Origin: Cyanobacteria bacterium FACHB-63
GTDB taxonomy: Bacteria; Cyanobacteriota; Cyanobacteriia; Leptolyngbyales; Leptolyngbyaceae
Length of the DNA: 64,000 nucleotides
Direction: 5' to 3'
Assembly (NCBI GenBank): GCA_014695255.1
Contig: JACJNX010000077.1
Span: 186,001 to 250,000, forward strand
Shown here: positions 53,100-62,756 of the stretch, in pieces
Numbering within the stretch: the stretch's first letter is position 1
Layout of the letters: every line of letters starts with the position of its first letter
Translations under genes and position numbers: made by a program
The notes under the pieces: model-generated
Seen by the model: only the letters and a program-made list of their open reading frames with translations
What the model was told of the DNA's origin: nothing
Databases searched by the model: none

Positions 53100-53453
53100 A
53101 TGAATTGCCCTCAATGTGGTTCTACTCATATCAATAAAAACGGGCACTGTCGCGGTAAACAAAACTATCGATGTAAAAGTTGTGGTCGTCAGTTTTTCGA
53201 ATCGCGCTCAGCACGAGGATATTCAGAAGATGCCAAACAGATTTGCTTGAAAATGTATCGCGATGGTATTGGGTTCAGGGCGATCGGTCGCGCCACCGGG
53301 ATCAGTCATAACACCATCATCAATTGGGTAAAGCAAACAGAGTCAGATGACCCACCCGATTCTCCTGAGACAGATAAACAAACTCAAGCCATTGGGCAAT
53401 ATCCTTACAAAAGTGTGCAGCTTGCAGCATTTTTGAGACCCTATATTTCGTAA
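53100..53453 (+). pseudogene. IS1-like transposase N-terminal fragment (InsA-type zinc finger/HTH)
   Basis: A 117-residue product matching the N-terminal half of cyanobacterial IS1-family transposases: a zinc-ribbon with two CxxC pairs (CPQCGSTHINKNG and CKSCGRQF), then a helix-turn-helix (GIGFRAIGRATGISHNTIINWVKQ). The catalytic DDE half is absent: after about residue 85 the sequence is low-complexity acidic and ends at 53453, and 53454-53487 does not continue it. No flanking terminal inverted repeats were found. Either a decayed insertion or a domesticated DNA-binding protein. Confidence 0.72.
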
Positions 53454-53487
53454 CTATCGCAAAAGATTCCTGATTGAAAAACCGCGA

Positions 53488-53730
53488 ATGAATTTAGATC
53501 CTGCATCCTCTGGGTTTCCATTTACGATCGAAGGCTGCGATCGCTGGCAAGTGTATCGTCGCCTCTGTGAACTCGAAATTTCCTGCTCTTGTGCTGCACA
53601 TCAACCCCTAATCGTTCACATCGAAAGCACGATCGCGCTCGTTCAACTATGGAGCGTGTTGAGACAAGCAAACATTCCGCGTCAGGTGCTAGTCGATTGG
53701 CTAGAGGACTGCTGGAAGTGCCGCCTCTGA
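53488..53730 (+). CDS. Small conserved cyanobacterial protein
   Basis: An 80-residue soluble protein starting at ATG 53488. The sequence (GCDRWQVYRRLCELEISCSCA, then IVHIESTIALVQLWSVLRQ and VLVDWLEDCW) has the feel of a short cyanobacterial family I have met as 'hypothetical', with several cysteines (CSCA, CWKC) that could bind metal or form disulfides. It ends two bases from the convergent CheW gene. Function unknown. Confidence 0.7.
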   Translation: MNLDPASSGFPFTIEGCDRWQVYRRLCELEISCSCAAHQPLIVHIESTIALVQLWSVLRQANIPRQVLVDWLEDCWKCRL

Positions 53731-53732
53731 GT

Positions 53733-54203
53733 TCAGCGACTTGCGCCTAAGCAGGCAAACAATCGCTCAATTTCCAGCAGAAAGACTGCAAGTGTTGCTT
53801 TTCCTTGGGGCAATACGACGACTTGACTCGCGATACTGAGGGGATGTCCTTGGCGATAGGGTGCGGGTAATTGGCGAATTGCGGCGGCATCCACTTCGAT
53901 CAAATCCGGCGGCGCATCCACTCGAATCGCACAGAGTTCCGCTTTGATTTTCGCAATTACCAAGAAATCGCCTGCCTGATCCACTGGAGCCAGACCCAAT
54001 TGCGATCGTAGGTTCAGCACCGAAAGCGTCTGCTGTCCCACTGGAAAAAGTTCAAGCGGTTCTGAGGGGCGCGATCGCAAGTCATCTGGACAGTTAACGA
54101 CTCGTAAAATGCGATTGAGCGGTAAGCCAAATCGATAGCCTGCGATCGCAAAAACTATCAGTCGAACGGTTTGTTTCTGGTTCAGAGTTTGAGAAGTGTT
54201 CAT
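53733..54203 (-). CDS. CheW-like adaptor at the end of the phototaxis operon
   Basis: A 156-residue single CheW domain (VRLIVFAIAGYRFGLPLNRILRVV; LSVLNLRSQLGL; LIEVDAAAIRQLP). CheW proteins couple receptors to the CheA kinase. The ATG at 54203 is four bases after the PixL stop; the longer frame from 54269 would overlap pixL. It is the second CheW-type gene of the operon, the first being pixI upstream of pixJ, so the operon supplies two adaptors. Confidence 0.86.
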   Translation of the reverse strand: MNTSQTLNQKQTVRLIVFAIAGYRFGLPLNRILRVVNCPDDLRSRPSEPLELFPVGQQTLSVLNLRSQLGLAPVDQAGDFLVIAKIKAELCAIRVDAPPDLIEVDAAAIRQLPAPYRQGHPLSIASQVVVLPQGKATLAVFLLEIERLFACLGASR

Positions 54204-54207
54204 AGAC

Positions 54208-57200
54208 TTACTGCGCCACCTTTGCGTTGAGCAACTGTTCGACTCGCTGAATGAATTCACCCTGGTCATACGGCTTTGTGAGATAGGCTGCCGCGCCGAG
54301 TTGCTTTGCTAATTGCTGGTGTTTTTCGCTGGTGCGAGAGGTAAGCATGACGACTGGAGCTTGAGACGCTTGCTTGTACCGCTTGAGAAATTCAAAGCCG
54401 TTGAGACGCGGCATTTCAATGTCACAGGTAATCAGTTGAATCTCAGGGTGCTGCTGTAGCTGCGCGATCGCCTCTAATCCATCTTGTGCTTGAATCACTT
54501 GATATCCTGCGCGATTGAGTGTTGCTACAACGGTTTGTCGCACAGTCAGCGAATCATCAACAACTAATACGGTCTTTGCGATGGGTGTGGGCTGAGTGGG
54601 GACAGCGTTAGATTTAGCTTGATTCTGCTCGACTAATGCGACCGCATTGATCGCCAAGAGAGATCGACCATCGCCTAGAACACTACAGCCATAGATGTAA
54701 CTGGGCGGTGTGAGCGTATTTCCTACAGGTCGTAATACCAATTCTTGTTCTCCAAGTACGCGATCGACCTCGATTCCAACCCAAGTATTCTGATGCCTGC
54801 AAATCAGAATCGATGAGGTCAGTGCCGGAACAGGGCTAAGTTCCTCAGTTGAATGCAGCACCGCTTGGAGGCTAATTAATCTGTTCGTATAAGTTACAGC
54901 ATCAGACAGAGAATGAATCGGGATAGCCTGTTTCTCGTCTTCATAGCGCCAATGTAAAACGCGCTGCTGTCCCAGTTGTTCGATCTCTGCGCTACTCGGC
55001 GATACAATTCGGATTACTTCCTCGGAGATCATGCCGTAGATCGCGTGTCCTGCCTGACACACTAGCAGTCTCGCGCTAATCAGGGTGAGCGGCAATTGCA
55101 ATGAAAAAGTCGTGCCTTGATTGGGTTCTGAGGCAATCGTCACAGTGCCGCGCATTGCTTGGATTTGCGATCGCACTACATCCAGTCCAACGCCCCGCCC
55201 CGACAAGTCCGTAACTTGCTCAGCCGTCGAAAACCCAGGCTCAAACAGCAAGTTCAAGAGTTCAAATTCGGAGCATCGATCGACGTAGCAAGAAGGCAGT
55301 CGCCCTTGTTCAAATCCACGCTGACAAATCTTTTGTAAATCCAAGCCGCATCCATTGTCCTTGACTTCGATTACCGTCCGATTGCCTTGCTGACAAGCAC
55401 GAACTTCGATTTCACCGATCAATTTTCCTTGCTGTGAGCGTACCGAATCAGGCTCAATTCCATGATCAAACGCATTGCGAACTAAGTGCAGCAAAGGATC
55501 ATAAAGCTTTTCCGCAAGGGCTTTATCGACCATGACTTCAGTTCCAGCTAACCGCAAGTTCACGGTTTTGCCATAAGTTTCGCTGAGTTGCTCCACTACA
55601 GCAGGTAAGCGATTGAAAATGGTACCGATCGGCATCATCCGAACCGTGATCAAGTCATCTCGTAGGTTGGATAACAGCCGTCCTTGCTTACCCCGCGTCA
55701 ATCGAGACTCTCGCGCTAGAAATCCGATCGCTTCTGCTCCTGTTTCAAGCTGCTCTGCTTCTGTCACAGATCGCTGAAGGCGCACGTAGAACTCATTGTA
55801 TCGATCGAGTTCCAGCGGATCGAATTTCTGCTTCAAATCGCTGTTCGTTGCGAGAGAATGACCTCCTCTAGCGAAGCGCTCCGGAGCAATAAATGCCCAG
55901 TCTTTTAACTGCGATAGCATCTGCTGATGCCGATTTAGTTGATCGACCAAATCAACCAGCATCACTTGCAACTGTTCATCTTGAAGCAATTGCTGATTCT
56001 GGTAGATCAGGAGTTCACTCGCAATCAAGTTCAGCGACTCTAAATTCGCTAAGTCAACCCGAATGGTATCTGAGGGCGCGGCTTTTTGAGCAACGGGCTG
56101 CGGGGGAGCCGCTACCACAGATGGAGAAACGGGTAGCGCAGCATGTGACGCATCGCTTAGAGCGGGTTCTGCGTCCCAGAATTCCATGCCTGAACTTGAA
56201 TCCTGGAAGTTTGAACCCTGGAAGTTTGAATCCTGGAAGCTTGAATCCTGGAAGTTTGAATCCTGAAAGCCTAAATCCTGAAAGCCTAAATCCTGAAGTT
56301 CGGCTTGTACAGCGAACTCGGTGGCAAGTTGTTCAAAGGCAGGATCATCAATAGTAAAGAGGTCGTTTGACTCAGGAATGTTTTGAGAAGGTTCGGGTTT
56401 GGCTGTGGGAGGATTAAGCAGAGATCGTCGGAGAAACTGCTTTAATCTTGTCCAAGTGCTAGGTACAGAGTGATTCGGCTTTTGGCTCAGTCCTGCAAAC
56501 TGCTTGAGCGCAGTTGACACTTCACCGCCTGAAGCCCGATCGCCACTGAGAACTGCACTCTGTCCTTGGCGAAAATCGCTTAGTGCCGCTTTAGCGATGT
56601 CCTGCACTCGATCAGGTTGGCGTTTGAGTGCGGTTAAAGTCGTTTGAGCGATCGCGCCAAATCCCTTTAAACTCAGCGATTCTGCTAATCCTAGAAATAC
56701 TTCTGCCTGCGTTTGTAGGGTTTCGGCGATCGCAGCTGAATTTCCTGCCGCGAGTACGCTTTCTAATTGCTCAAGTCGTTCCTGTACTCCAGTTTCAAAC
56801 ATCGACTGAACGAGATCAAATCCCAACTCTGCCGAGGTTGGTATCGCAGCATTTGCATCAAAATGCCGACCGAGCTTTTTGCGAATCTGAGAAAAAATTT
56901 CCTCTGCTCGATTCAGCACCTCTGCTTCTTGACGATTCACTCCCGCGATCGCTGCCGTGATGGGCATTCGTAGACAGTCATACCCTTCATACAGCAAGGC
57001 TTCTAGCTCAGCGTCGATCGTGACTTCCGGCTTAAACAGCGTCTTGAAGACATCTTCAAACGAGTGCGCGATCGTTTTGACACTTTCAAATTCAACGCTG
57101 GCGGCGGCTCCTTTGAGCGTATGAGCGGCTCTCATCAGTTCATGCACTTTAGCAGCAGAGCGATCTTGACGCAGCGAGAATAAGTGCTGCTCGATCGATT

Positions 57201-57270
57201 GCAGTAAATCCTGCGCCTCTGTCAGAAAGTACGAGTAAGTTTGTTCACGGAGTTTAGCATCAGACATCAT
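54208..57270 (-). CDS. pixL: CheA-type hybrid histidine kinase, PixL-like
   Basis: A 1020-residue hybrid kinase. The Hpt domain has His50 in RAAHTLKGAAAS. A long variable region follows, including a repetitive FQDSN segment (about 325-360), then the dimerisation domain, an HATPase domain (LLHLVRNAFDHGIEP; DLSGRGVGLDVV), a CheW-like regulatory domain and a C-terminal receiver (VLVVDDSLTVRQ; LITCDIEMPRLNG with the phosphoacceptor Asp). This matches PixL/TaxAY1-type kinases of cyanobacterial phototaxis. The start is either of two adjacent ATGs at 57270. It follows pixJ after a 238-base gap that holds a repeat. Confidence 0.92.
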   Translation of the reverse strand: MMSDAKLREQTYSYFLTEAQDLLQSIEQHLFSLRQDRSAAKVHELMRAAHTLKGAAASVEFESVKTIAHSFEDVFKTLFKPEVTIDAELEALLYEGYDCLRMPITAAIAGVNRQEAEVLNRAEEIFSQIRKKLGRHFDANAAIPTSAELGFDLVQSMFETGVQERLEQLESVLAAGNSAAIAETLQTQAEVFLGLAESLSLKGFGAIAQTTLTALKRQPDRVQDIAKAALSDFRQGQSAVLSGDRASGGEVSTALKQFAGLSQKPNHSVPSTWTRLKQFLRRSLLNPPTAKPEPSQNIPESNDLFTIDDPAFEQLATEFAVQAELQDLGFQDLGFQDSNFQDSSFQDSNFQGSNFQDSSSGMEFWDAEPALSDASHAALPVSPSVVAAPPQPVAQKAAPSDTIRVDLANLESLNLIASELLIYQNQQLLQDEQLQVMLVDLVDQLNRHQQMLSQLKDWAFIAPERFARGGHSLATNSDLKQKFDPLELDRYNEFYVRLQRSVTEAEQLETGAEAIGFLARESRLTRGKQGRLLSNLRDDLITVRMMPIGTIFNRLPAVVEQLSETYGKTVNLRLAGTEVMVDKALAEKLYDPLLHLVRNAFDHGIEPDSVRSQQGKLIGEIEVRACQQGNRTVIEVKDNGCGLDLQKICQRGFEQGRLPSCYVDRCSEFELLNLLFEPGFSTAEQVTDLSGRGVGLDVVRSQIQAMRGTVTIASEPNQGTTFSLQLPLTLISARLLVCQAGHAIYGMISEEVIRIVSPSSAEIEQLGQQRVLHWRYEDEKQAIPIHSLSDAVTYTNRLISLQAVLHSTEELSPVPALTSSILICRHQNTWVGIEVDRVLGEQELVLRPVGNTLTPPSYIYGCSVLGDGRSLLAINAVALVEQNQAKSNAVPTQPTPIAKTVLVVDDSLTVRQTVVATLNRAGYQVIQAQDGLEAIAQLQQHPEIQLITCDIEMPRLNGFEFLKRYKQASQAPVVMLTSRTSEKHQQLAKQLGAAAYLTKPYDQGEFIQRVEQLLNAKVAQ
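56195..56299 (-). repeat. In-frame 15-base tandem repeat within pixL
   Basis: Seven copies of a 15-base unit, plus-strand consensus TTTGAATCCTGGAAG, run head to tail with a few substitutions. Being a multiple of three they keep frame and encode a repeated FQDSN/FQDLG peptide in the linker after the Hpt domain. Such repeats change copy number easily and would alter linker length between strains. Confidence 0.88.
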
Positions 57271-57308
57271 AGGGAACTTAAAGGACTAAGTTTGAGCAAT
57301 AGAATGCA

Positions 57309-57393
57309 GCCCTCACCCTAGCCCTCTCCCCTAGAGAGAGGGAACAAGAGTCTAGCTCCCTTCTCCCTAGGGAGAAGGGCTGGGGATGAGGGC
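57309..57393. repeat. Interspersed hairpin repeat between pixJ and pixL
   Basis: GCCCTCACCCTAGCCCTCTCCC (opening at 57309, core quoted in part) is matched by GGGAGAAGGGCTGGGGATGAGGGC ending at 57393 to form a long imperfect palindrome with smaller internal stems. The CCCTCACCC/GGGGATGAGGG ends are those of a repeat common in bacterial intergenic DNA. It interrupts an otherwise compact operon and may modulate the downstream pixL level. Confidence 0.65.
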
Positions 57394-57508
57394 AAACCAC
57401 CCCAAACGCAGATGGAAAAATCATTTGAGAAGAATGAATCATCCCTGCCCCTTATAGGAAGTTGAGGAGAACCGATAAAAACAGCGCAAGAAATTCGTCG
57501 AACTGCCG

Positions 57509-60500
57509 TTAACTCACCTTGAACTGTGTCACGCTCACTTGAAGCTGCTGGGCCGTATTTAGCAACTCCTGGAACGAGGTCGAGATTTGATTCGACTGTT
57601 CAGAATTCTTATTCGCTAAATCCGCCACATCTGTCATCGCCTGCGTCACTAATTTTGATTGTTGAGTTTGCGCTTGCGTTGCCTCGGTGATCGCATAGAC
57701 CAATTGACTAATCTGCGCCGTCGCATTGATGATTTCGTTCAACTGCTGGCGAGTCTCATTCACGAGTCCGGTTCCATTGACGACTTGCTGAATTCCTGTA
57801 TCCATTGCAGTCGCAACGGCACTCGTTTCAGACTGAATCTCCTGCGATAGTTTTTCGATTTCGCGAGTTGCCTCAGCCGATTGTCGCGCTAGCGATCGCA
57901 CTTCATCTGCCACTACCGTAAAGCCTCGCCCGTATTCCCCTGCGCGGGTTGCCTCGATCGAAGCATTCAACGCGAGTAGCTGCGTTTGCGTCGTAAAATT
58001 GCTAATCAAACTCACCACTTTCGAGATCTTCTGCGAGGACTCACTCAGGCGCTTAATTTTCTTGCTCGTTTCCGCTACCGTTTCTCGAATCGCCAGAATG
58101 CTATCCACTGTCCGGTTCATTGCTGCATCGCCCGATCGCACCGTTTGGTTGGCTTGCTGGAGTGCCGTTTCAACCTGTCGAGCATTTGCCGCCACTGCTT
58201 GCGTTGAACCCACCATCGCTTGAAGCTGATCGAGAGCACGGGTCACTTCCTGGAGCTGTTCCTCGGCTTGTTCAGTCAGCTTTGCGATCGCACTGCTGCT
58301 GCTGTGCGAGGTATTCGTCACCTGAGTTGCAGAAGTCTGCACCTGCGTCACGATTTTGCGTAAGCTTTGAATCGTGTTGTTGTAAGCATCGGCGATCGTT
58401 CCCACTTCATTCTCAACGACTGGAACCCGAACTGTTAAATCCCCAGAGAATACAGGTCTCACTGCGGTCAGAAGTTGAATCACTTGGGTTTGCAGTTGTT
58501 CTTTTGCCATTTTCTCGCGCTGCGCTGCTTCGGCAAGTTGTTCAGACTGAATCCTCAGCTTTTCGAGGGAGTTAACTTGCTCTAGTACCACGCCAAGCTG
58601 CCCAGCAATCTGATTGAGTAAGGCGACATCTGCGGCTTCCCATTGACGAGGGGCATTGTTCTGGTAAACCGCTAGAATTCCCCAGAGTTCTTGCTTGCTA
58701 AAAATGGGAACCAGGACATATGCCCGCGCCTCAAACTTCTCTAAAAGCTCAACGTGGCAAGGATCGTGACCTGCACTGTAAATATCATCGATCGCTAAGC
58801 TCTCCCGGTTGCGGTATCGCCCGCCTTTGGTGTCGCGCAGATAAGTATCTTGCACGTTCGTTCCAATCTCGCTGCCAACCAGCTTGCTCCATCCTGGGGA
58901 CACCGATTCGTAGACAAAATCACCGCTCCAGTCTGGATTAAAGCGATAGAGAGCCGCTCGATCGACTTTAATAAATTGCCGAATATCCTGAGTGATCGCC
59001 TGAAAAATTGAATTGACATCCGAAGACTGATGCTCCAAATCGATCGGTTGACGAATGCGATCGCTGATCTTTGACAGAATTTTTTCCCGTTCAGCTTGCC
59101 GTTGAATCTGCGAAAGATACTCAGACTGCTGAATTGCAACCCCTAGCTGTGCCCCAAGTTGAGCCAGCAAATTAATCTCTGACTCTTCCCAATGACGCGG
59201 AGCGCTGTTCTGATACGCCCCCATCAATCCCCAAAGCTTCTGCCCTACAAAAATGGGCACAATCATGTACGCCTTGACTTGAAATTGTTCCAGCTTCTCA
59301 ATGTGACACGGTAAGTGCCCCGCTTTATAGATATCGTTGACTGCAAGGCTTTCATTGTTGCGGTATCGCCCGCCTTGAGTCTCCTGCAAATGTGTGTCAT
59401 CCCAAACTGTTTGAAAATCAGCCCCAACTAACCGTGACCAGCCCGGCGTAATCGATTCTGAGACAAATACGCCGCCCCAGTCCTCATTAAAGCGATAAAT
59501 TGCGATGCGATCGGCTTGCAAAAATTGTCGAATCTGCTGAGTGGTCTGTCCAAAGATCGTCTCAATGTCGCTCGATTGGCGAATCCGTTCCAGCACCGAC
59601 TTATTCACTTGGTCGATCACACGAATGAAGTTGCGTTCCCGTGCTGCTGATTTTTTCAGTTGTTCCGTTTGAGCTTCAACTTGCTTTAAATATTCTGCCT
59701 GCTGAATCGCCACCCCTAGCTGAGTTCCAATCTGAATCATCAAGCTAATTTCAGAGTCATCCCAGTGTCGGATTCCTGAGTTCTGATAGGCTGCCAGCAA
59801 GCCCCACAGCTTCTCTCCTTGCATGATCGGAACAATAATGTAGGCTTTCGCTTGGTAGCGTTCTAGCACACCGAGATAACACGGCGAAAACCCAGCTTTG
59901 TAGATATCCGAAACGGCTCTAAAGTTTGCGCCTTTCGTGTATGCACCCCCTTGAGTTTGTTGTAAGTAGGTGTCGATCGATTTGGTTCTACCGATTGTTT
60001 TGATATCACAATCGCTGGCGTTTTCTTTGAAGACAGTGTTCTCAAGCTGCTCTTCCATCAGCGAAATCCAGCCTGGTACAACAGATTCTGCAACAAATTC
60101 ACCGCTCCAATCCGGGTTGAACCGATATACAGCGACGCGATCGGTGTTGAGAAACTGTCGAACTTCTTGAGTTGCAGTTTTAAAGATTGTATTGAGATCG
60201 AGCGATGTACGAATCTTATCGATCACTCGTGCCGCAGCACGTTCACGCTCAGATACTTTTGCAAGCTGCTCGCTCTGCGATTGTAGCTGTTGAAGATTTT
60301 GTGCTTGTTGAATTGCCACACCTAACTGGGTTCCCAGCCGGGACATCAGCGAAATTTCTGCATCTTGCCAATCGCGAGGAGCTGAATTCTGATACGCCGC
60401 CAACAAGCCCCAAAGCTTCTGATTTTGGATAATTGGAACAATCACATAAGCTCTCGCTTGATAGCGTTCTAGCATCTCAATGTAGCAAGGTGAGAAACCC

Positions 60501-61759
60501 GCCTCATAGATGTCGCTCACAGATCGAAAAGCAGTTGGATTCGATAACTTTCCGCCCTGCGTTTGCTGGAGATAGGTATCGGTAGCGCGGGCAGAACTAC
60601 TGCCCAGCCGCTTAACGCTACATTCACTGATGTTCTGCTTGAGAATCGGACTATCGATTTGCTCTTGGATCAGCGAAGTCCAACCCGGAGCAGTCGATTC
60701 CGCTACAAATTCACCGCTCCAGTCTGGTTCAAAGCGATAAATGCTGACACGATCGACTTTGAGAAGCTGACGAATTTCTTGCGTAGTCGTTCGAAATACA
60801 GTATCGAGATCAAGCGATCGACGAATGCGATCGATTACTTTGAAGACTGCTTTTTCTGCTTCATTTTGCTGCGTCAGCTTTGAGGAAAACTCTGACTGCT
60901 GTAGATTAATCGTGAGTTCCAAACAAAGCTGGTGCAGGAGGTTAATTTCAACTTCTTGCCACACTCTGGAGCGGGAACATTGATGCACAATCAGTAAGCC
61001 CCAAGTCTGACCAGCTACCCGAATCGGTAAGCTTAGACTTGCTTTGACTTGCAGTTGTTCGAGCAGTTGATGTTGGTACGGCATCAAATCAACACGATTG
61101 ACATCTTCAACAACGACCACTTGATGCGTCACATAGTCTTCGGGCTGATCAAAACAAAAACAAGTCAGGGAAGGGGTTGCTCCCAGCGCGGGTGTCCATC
61201 CTCGCACTACCGATTCAGCAATGATCGATCCTGTGTCTTGAGTATTAAACCGATAGATCAAGGCACGATCGGCTTGCAGCGTTTCGCGGGCAACTTTGAC
61301 AAAGACTTTCATTAAAGTGTCCATGTCAGTAATCAAGCGCATCTGCGCCGCGATCGTTGTGAGTTGCTTGCGGTGATAACGCAGTTCTCTCGTTCCGCTT
61401 TGCTGCTTAGGCTGAACCGCTGCAAATTCTGCAACCTGGCGAAATAAATTTTGGATGTTAGGCTTCTCAAGGAGTCCTGCCCGCTTGAGTTCTGATTTCA
61501 ATCCCGTCAGCGCCGTTACAACTTGTTGGAGATCGCGTCCTGTCTCCTCTGAGTTGGGTGGACTTGCGCCATTGCCGTTTATGTAGGAAGCGACGGGTTC
61601 GGGCATTGGCGCAGACTCGATCGCAGCATTTCTACCGCTCATCCCATTCACCTCAACGGGAGTCTCTGAGAGGAAAGCTGTAAATTCTTCGAGGGTGGGT
61701 TCTGCGGAAAACATGGAAGACAAATCCAGGGTAGGTTCAGAACGATGCGATGCAGACAT
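57509..61759 (-). CDS. pixJ: Multi-GAF phototaxis photoreceptor / methyl-accepting protein, PixJ-like
   Basis: A 1416-residue soluble receptor. After a disordered N-terminus it has five GAF domains (about 140-290, 315-485, 520-690, 730-880, 910-1065), a HAMP-like segment (about 1095-1145) and an MCP signalling domain with the hairpin [18 protein letters not shown] near 1263. GAF4 and GAF5 carry the cyanobacteriochrome Cys-His pair (Cys818-His819, Cys1001-His1002); GAF2 and GAF3 have Cys-Tyr (Cys425, Cys627) plus an extra cysteine (Cys380, Cys584). GAF1 lacks the canonical cysteine. No membrane helix is visible, unlike Synechocystis PixJ1. Bilin binding is inferred from family knowledge. Confidence 0.92.
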   Translation of the reverse strand: MSASHRSEPTLDLSSMFSAEPTLEEFTAFLSETPVEVNGMSGRNAAIESAPMPEPVASYINGNGASPPNSEETGRDLQQVVTALTGLKSELKRAGLLEKPNIQNLFRQVAEFAAVQPKQQSGTRELRYHRKQLTTIAAQMRLITDMDTLMKVFVKVARETLQADRALIYRFNTQDTGSIIAESVVRGWTPALGATPSLTCFCFDQPEDYVTHQVVVVEDVNRVDLMPYQHQLLEQLQVKASLSLPIRVAGQTWGLLIVHQCSRSRVWQEVEINLLHQLCLELTINLQQSEFSSKLTQQNEAEKAVFKVIDRIRRSLDLDTVFRTTTQEIRQLLKVDRVSIYRFEPDWSGEFVAESTAPGWTSLIQEQIDSPILKQNISECSVKRLGSSSARATDTYLQQTQGGKLSNPTAFRSVSDIYEAGFSPCYIEMLERYQARAYVIVPIIQNQKLWGLLAAYQNSAPRDWQDAEISLMSRLGTQLGVAIQQAQNLQQLQSQSEQLAKVSERERAAARVIDKIRTSLDLNTIFKTATQEVRQFLNTDRVAVYRFNPDWSGEFVAESVVPGWISLMEEQLENTVFKENASDCDIKTIGRTKSIDTYLQQTQGGAYTKGANFRAVSDIYKAGFSPCYLGVLERYQAKAYIIVPIMQGEKLWGLLAAYQNSGIRHWDDSEISLMIQIGTQLGVAIQQAEYLKQVEAQTEQLKKSAARERNFIRVIDQVNKSVLERIRQSSDIETIFGQTTQQIRQFLQADRIAIYRFNEDWGGVFVSESITPGWSRLVGADFQTVWDDTHLQETQGGRYRNNESLAVNDIYKAGHLPCHIEKLEQFQVKAYMIVPIFVGQKLWGLMGAYQNSAPRHWEESEINLLAQLGAQLGVAIQQSEYLSQIQRQAEREKILSKISDRIRQPIDLEHQSSDVNSIFQAITQDIRQFIKVDRAALYRFNPDWSGDFVYESVSPGWSKLVGSEIGTNVQDTYLRDTKGGRYRNRESLAIDDIYSAGHDPCHVELLEKFEARAYVLVPIFSKQELWGILAVYQNNAPRQWEAADVALLNQIAGQLGVVLEQVNSLEKLRIQSEQLAEAAQREKMAKEQLQTQVIQLLTAVRPVFSGDLTVRVPVVENEVGTIADAYNNTIQSLRKIVTQVQTSATQVTNTSHSSSSAIAKLTEQAEEQLQEVTRALDQLQAMVGSTQAVAANARQVETALQQANQTVRSGDAAMNRTVDSILAIRETVAETSKKIKRLSESSQKISKVVSLISNFTTQTQLLALNASIEATRAGEYGRGFTVVADEVRSLARQSAEATREIEKLSQEIQSETSAVATAMDTGIQQVVNGTGLVNETRQQLNEIINATAQISQLVYAITEATQAQTQQSKLVTQAMTDVADLANKNSEQSNQISTSFQELLNTAQQLQVSVTQFKVS

Positions 61760-61790
61760 AGAAAGACTCCGGAGGCTAGGGGTAAAGAAG

Positions 61791-62360
61791 TTAGATTGAA
61801 GCCTGTGAATGTAAAGCTGGATCTTGCAAAATGGCAGCAGTGCTTAAGACAATGCTGTGGTCATGCCCAAAATATCCCTTGATAAAAGCAGCGAGGGGTT
61901 GAGCAAACAGATCCGGAGAGGGAAGCACCAGTTTCTCTGGATCATGCTCTTCAATTTCACCGATCGATTGAACCGCTAAGCCAAGCCATTTACCTTGGAA
62001 CTGCACGACGATCGCGTTCAGGGTAGTCAGGGATTGTACGGGCTGTATGATCTCGCCGAATCCAAGCTGGTAAAGCAAATCGACAAGCCAGAGCGCTTCG
62101 CCACGCCAGTTTGACAGTCCCAACACACAAGCACTCATCTGCGGTACAGGTAAGACATCCAGAATTGCAATGGTTTGTACAGCGATGATGTCTTCTAGCG
62201 GGAGCAACATCGAGTGAGATGGATTCAGGTGAAATCGCAGAAATTTCTCAAGCGGTTTGGTCGCGACAGGTGGATTCAGCAACGATTCCAGGCTGGCGAT
62301 TGAAGCGGGCTGTGGGACACGCAATGGCTCCCATTCCAAAGGAGCAGCCATACCAACCAT
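61791..62360 (-). CDS. pixI: CheW-type adaptor, PixI-like
   Basis: A 189-residue CheW protein: [27 protein letters not shown], then [23 protein letters not shown] and the second subdomain [23 protein letters not shown]. An N-terminal extension of about 35 residues precedes the domain. GGAGG lies seven bases before the ATG at 62360. Its place between pixH and pixJ is the same as in Synechocystis, where PixI couples the photoreceptor to PixL. Confidence 0.92.
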   Translation of the reverse strand: MVGMAAPLEWEPLRVPQPASIASLESLLNPPVATKPLEKFLRFHLNPSHSMLLPLEDIIAVQTIAILDVLPVPQMSACVLGLSNWRGEALWLVDLLYQLGFGEIIQPVQSLTTLNAIVVQFQGKWLGLAVQSIGEIEEHDPEKLVLPSPDLFAQPLAAFIKGYFGHDHSIVLSTAAILQDPALHSQASI

Positions 62361-62374
62361 ACTGTGCGCCTCCG

Positions 62375-62740
62375 TTAAATTACCTTGAGGTCGCGAATCG
62401 TGCTGAGCAGCGTAGCGGGATTAACCGGCTTGGAAAGATAGGCATTTGCGCCGAGCAAGTTGCCCCACATCATATCGACTTCAGTATCTTTGGTTGAGCA
62501 AAGCACAACAGGAATTTGCTTTGTTTTGGGGTCAGATTTGAGTTCTCGGCAGAGTTCAAACCCGCTTTGTCCAGGCAAGATCACATCCAACACAATTAAA
62601 TCAGGAGTTTGAGCCGTCAGTTTTGTTTGGGCTTCCTCACCGCTTTGAGCGCTCATCACAGTCAGTCCTGCCCTTTGCAGGTAAGCCGTCAAAAGCTGCA
62701 TCTCAGTCACGCTATCTTCAACTAGCAGTACCGTTTTCAT
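62375..62740 (-). CDS. pixH: CheY-type response regulator, PixH-like
   Basis: A 121-residue stand-alone receiver. The acidic pair is in VLLVEDSVTEMQ, the phosphoacceptor Asp near residue 52 in DLIVLDVILPGQSGF, a Thr/Ser switch in VVLCSTKD and the lysine in AYLSKPVNP. The ATG at 62740 has GGAGAAGCG upstream; a longer frame would overlap pixG. It is 14 bases before pixI. Acts as the phospho-output or sink for the PixL kinase. Confidence 0.93.
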   Translation of the reverse strand: MKTVLLVEDSVTEMQLLTAYLQRAGLTVMSAQSGEEAQTKLTAQTPDLIVLDVILPGQSGFELCRELKSDPKTKQIPVVLCSTKDTEVDMMWGNLLGANAYLSKPVNPATLLSTIRDLKVI

Positions 62741-62756
62741 TCGCTTCTCCGCATCG

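Noticed and set aside
56195-56299. CRISPR-like array
   Set aside because: Units are 15 bases, contiguous without spacers, and lie in frame within a kinase gene.
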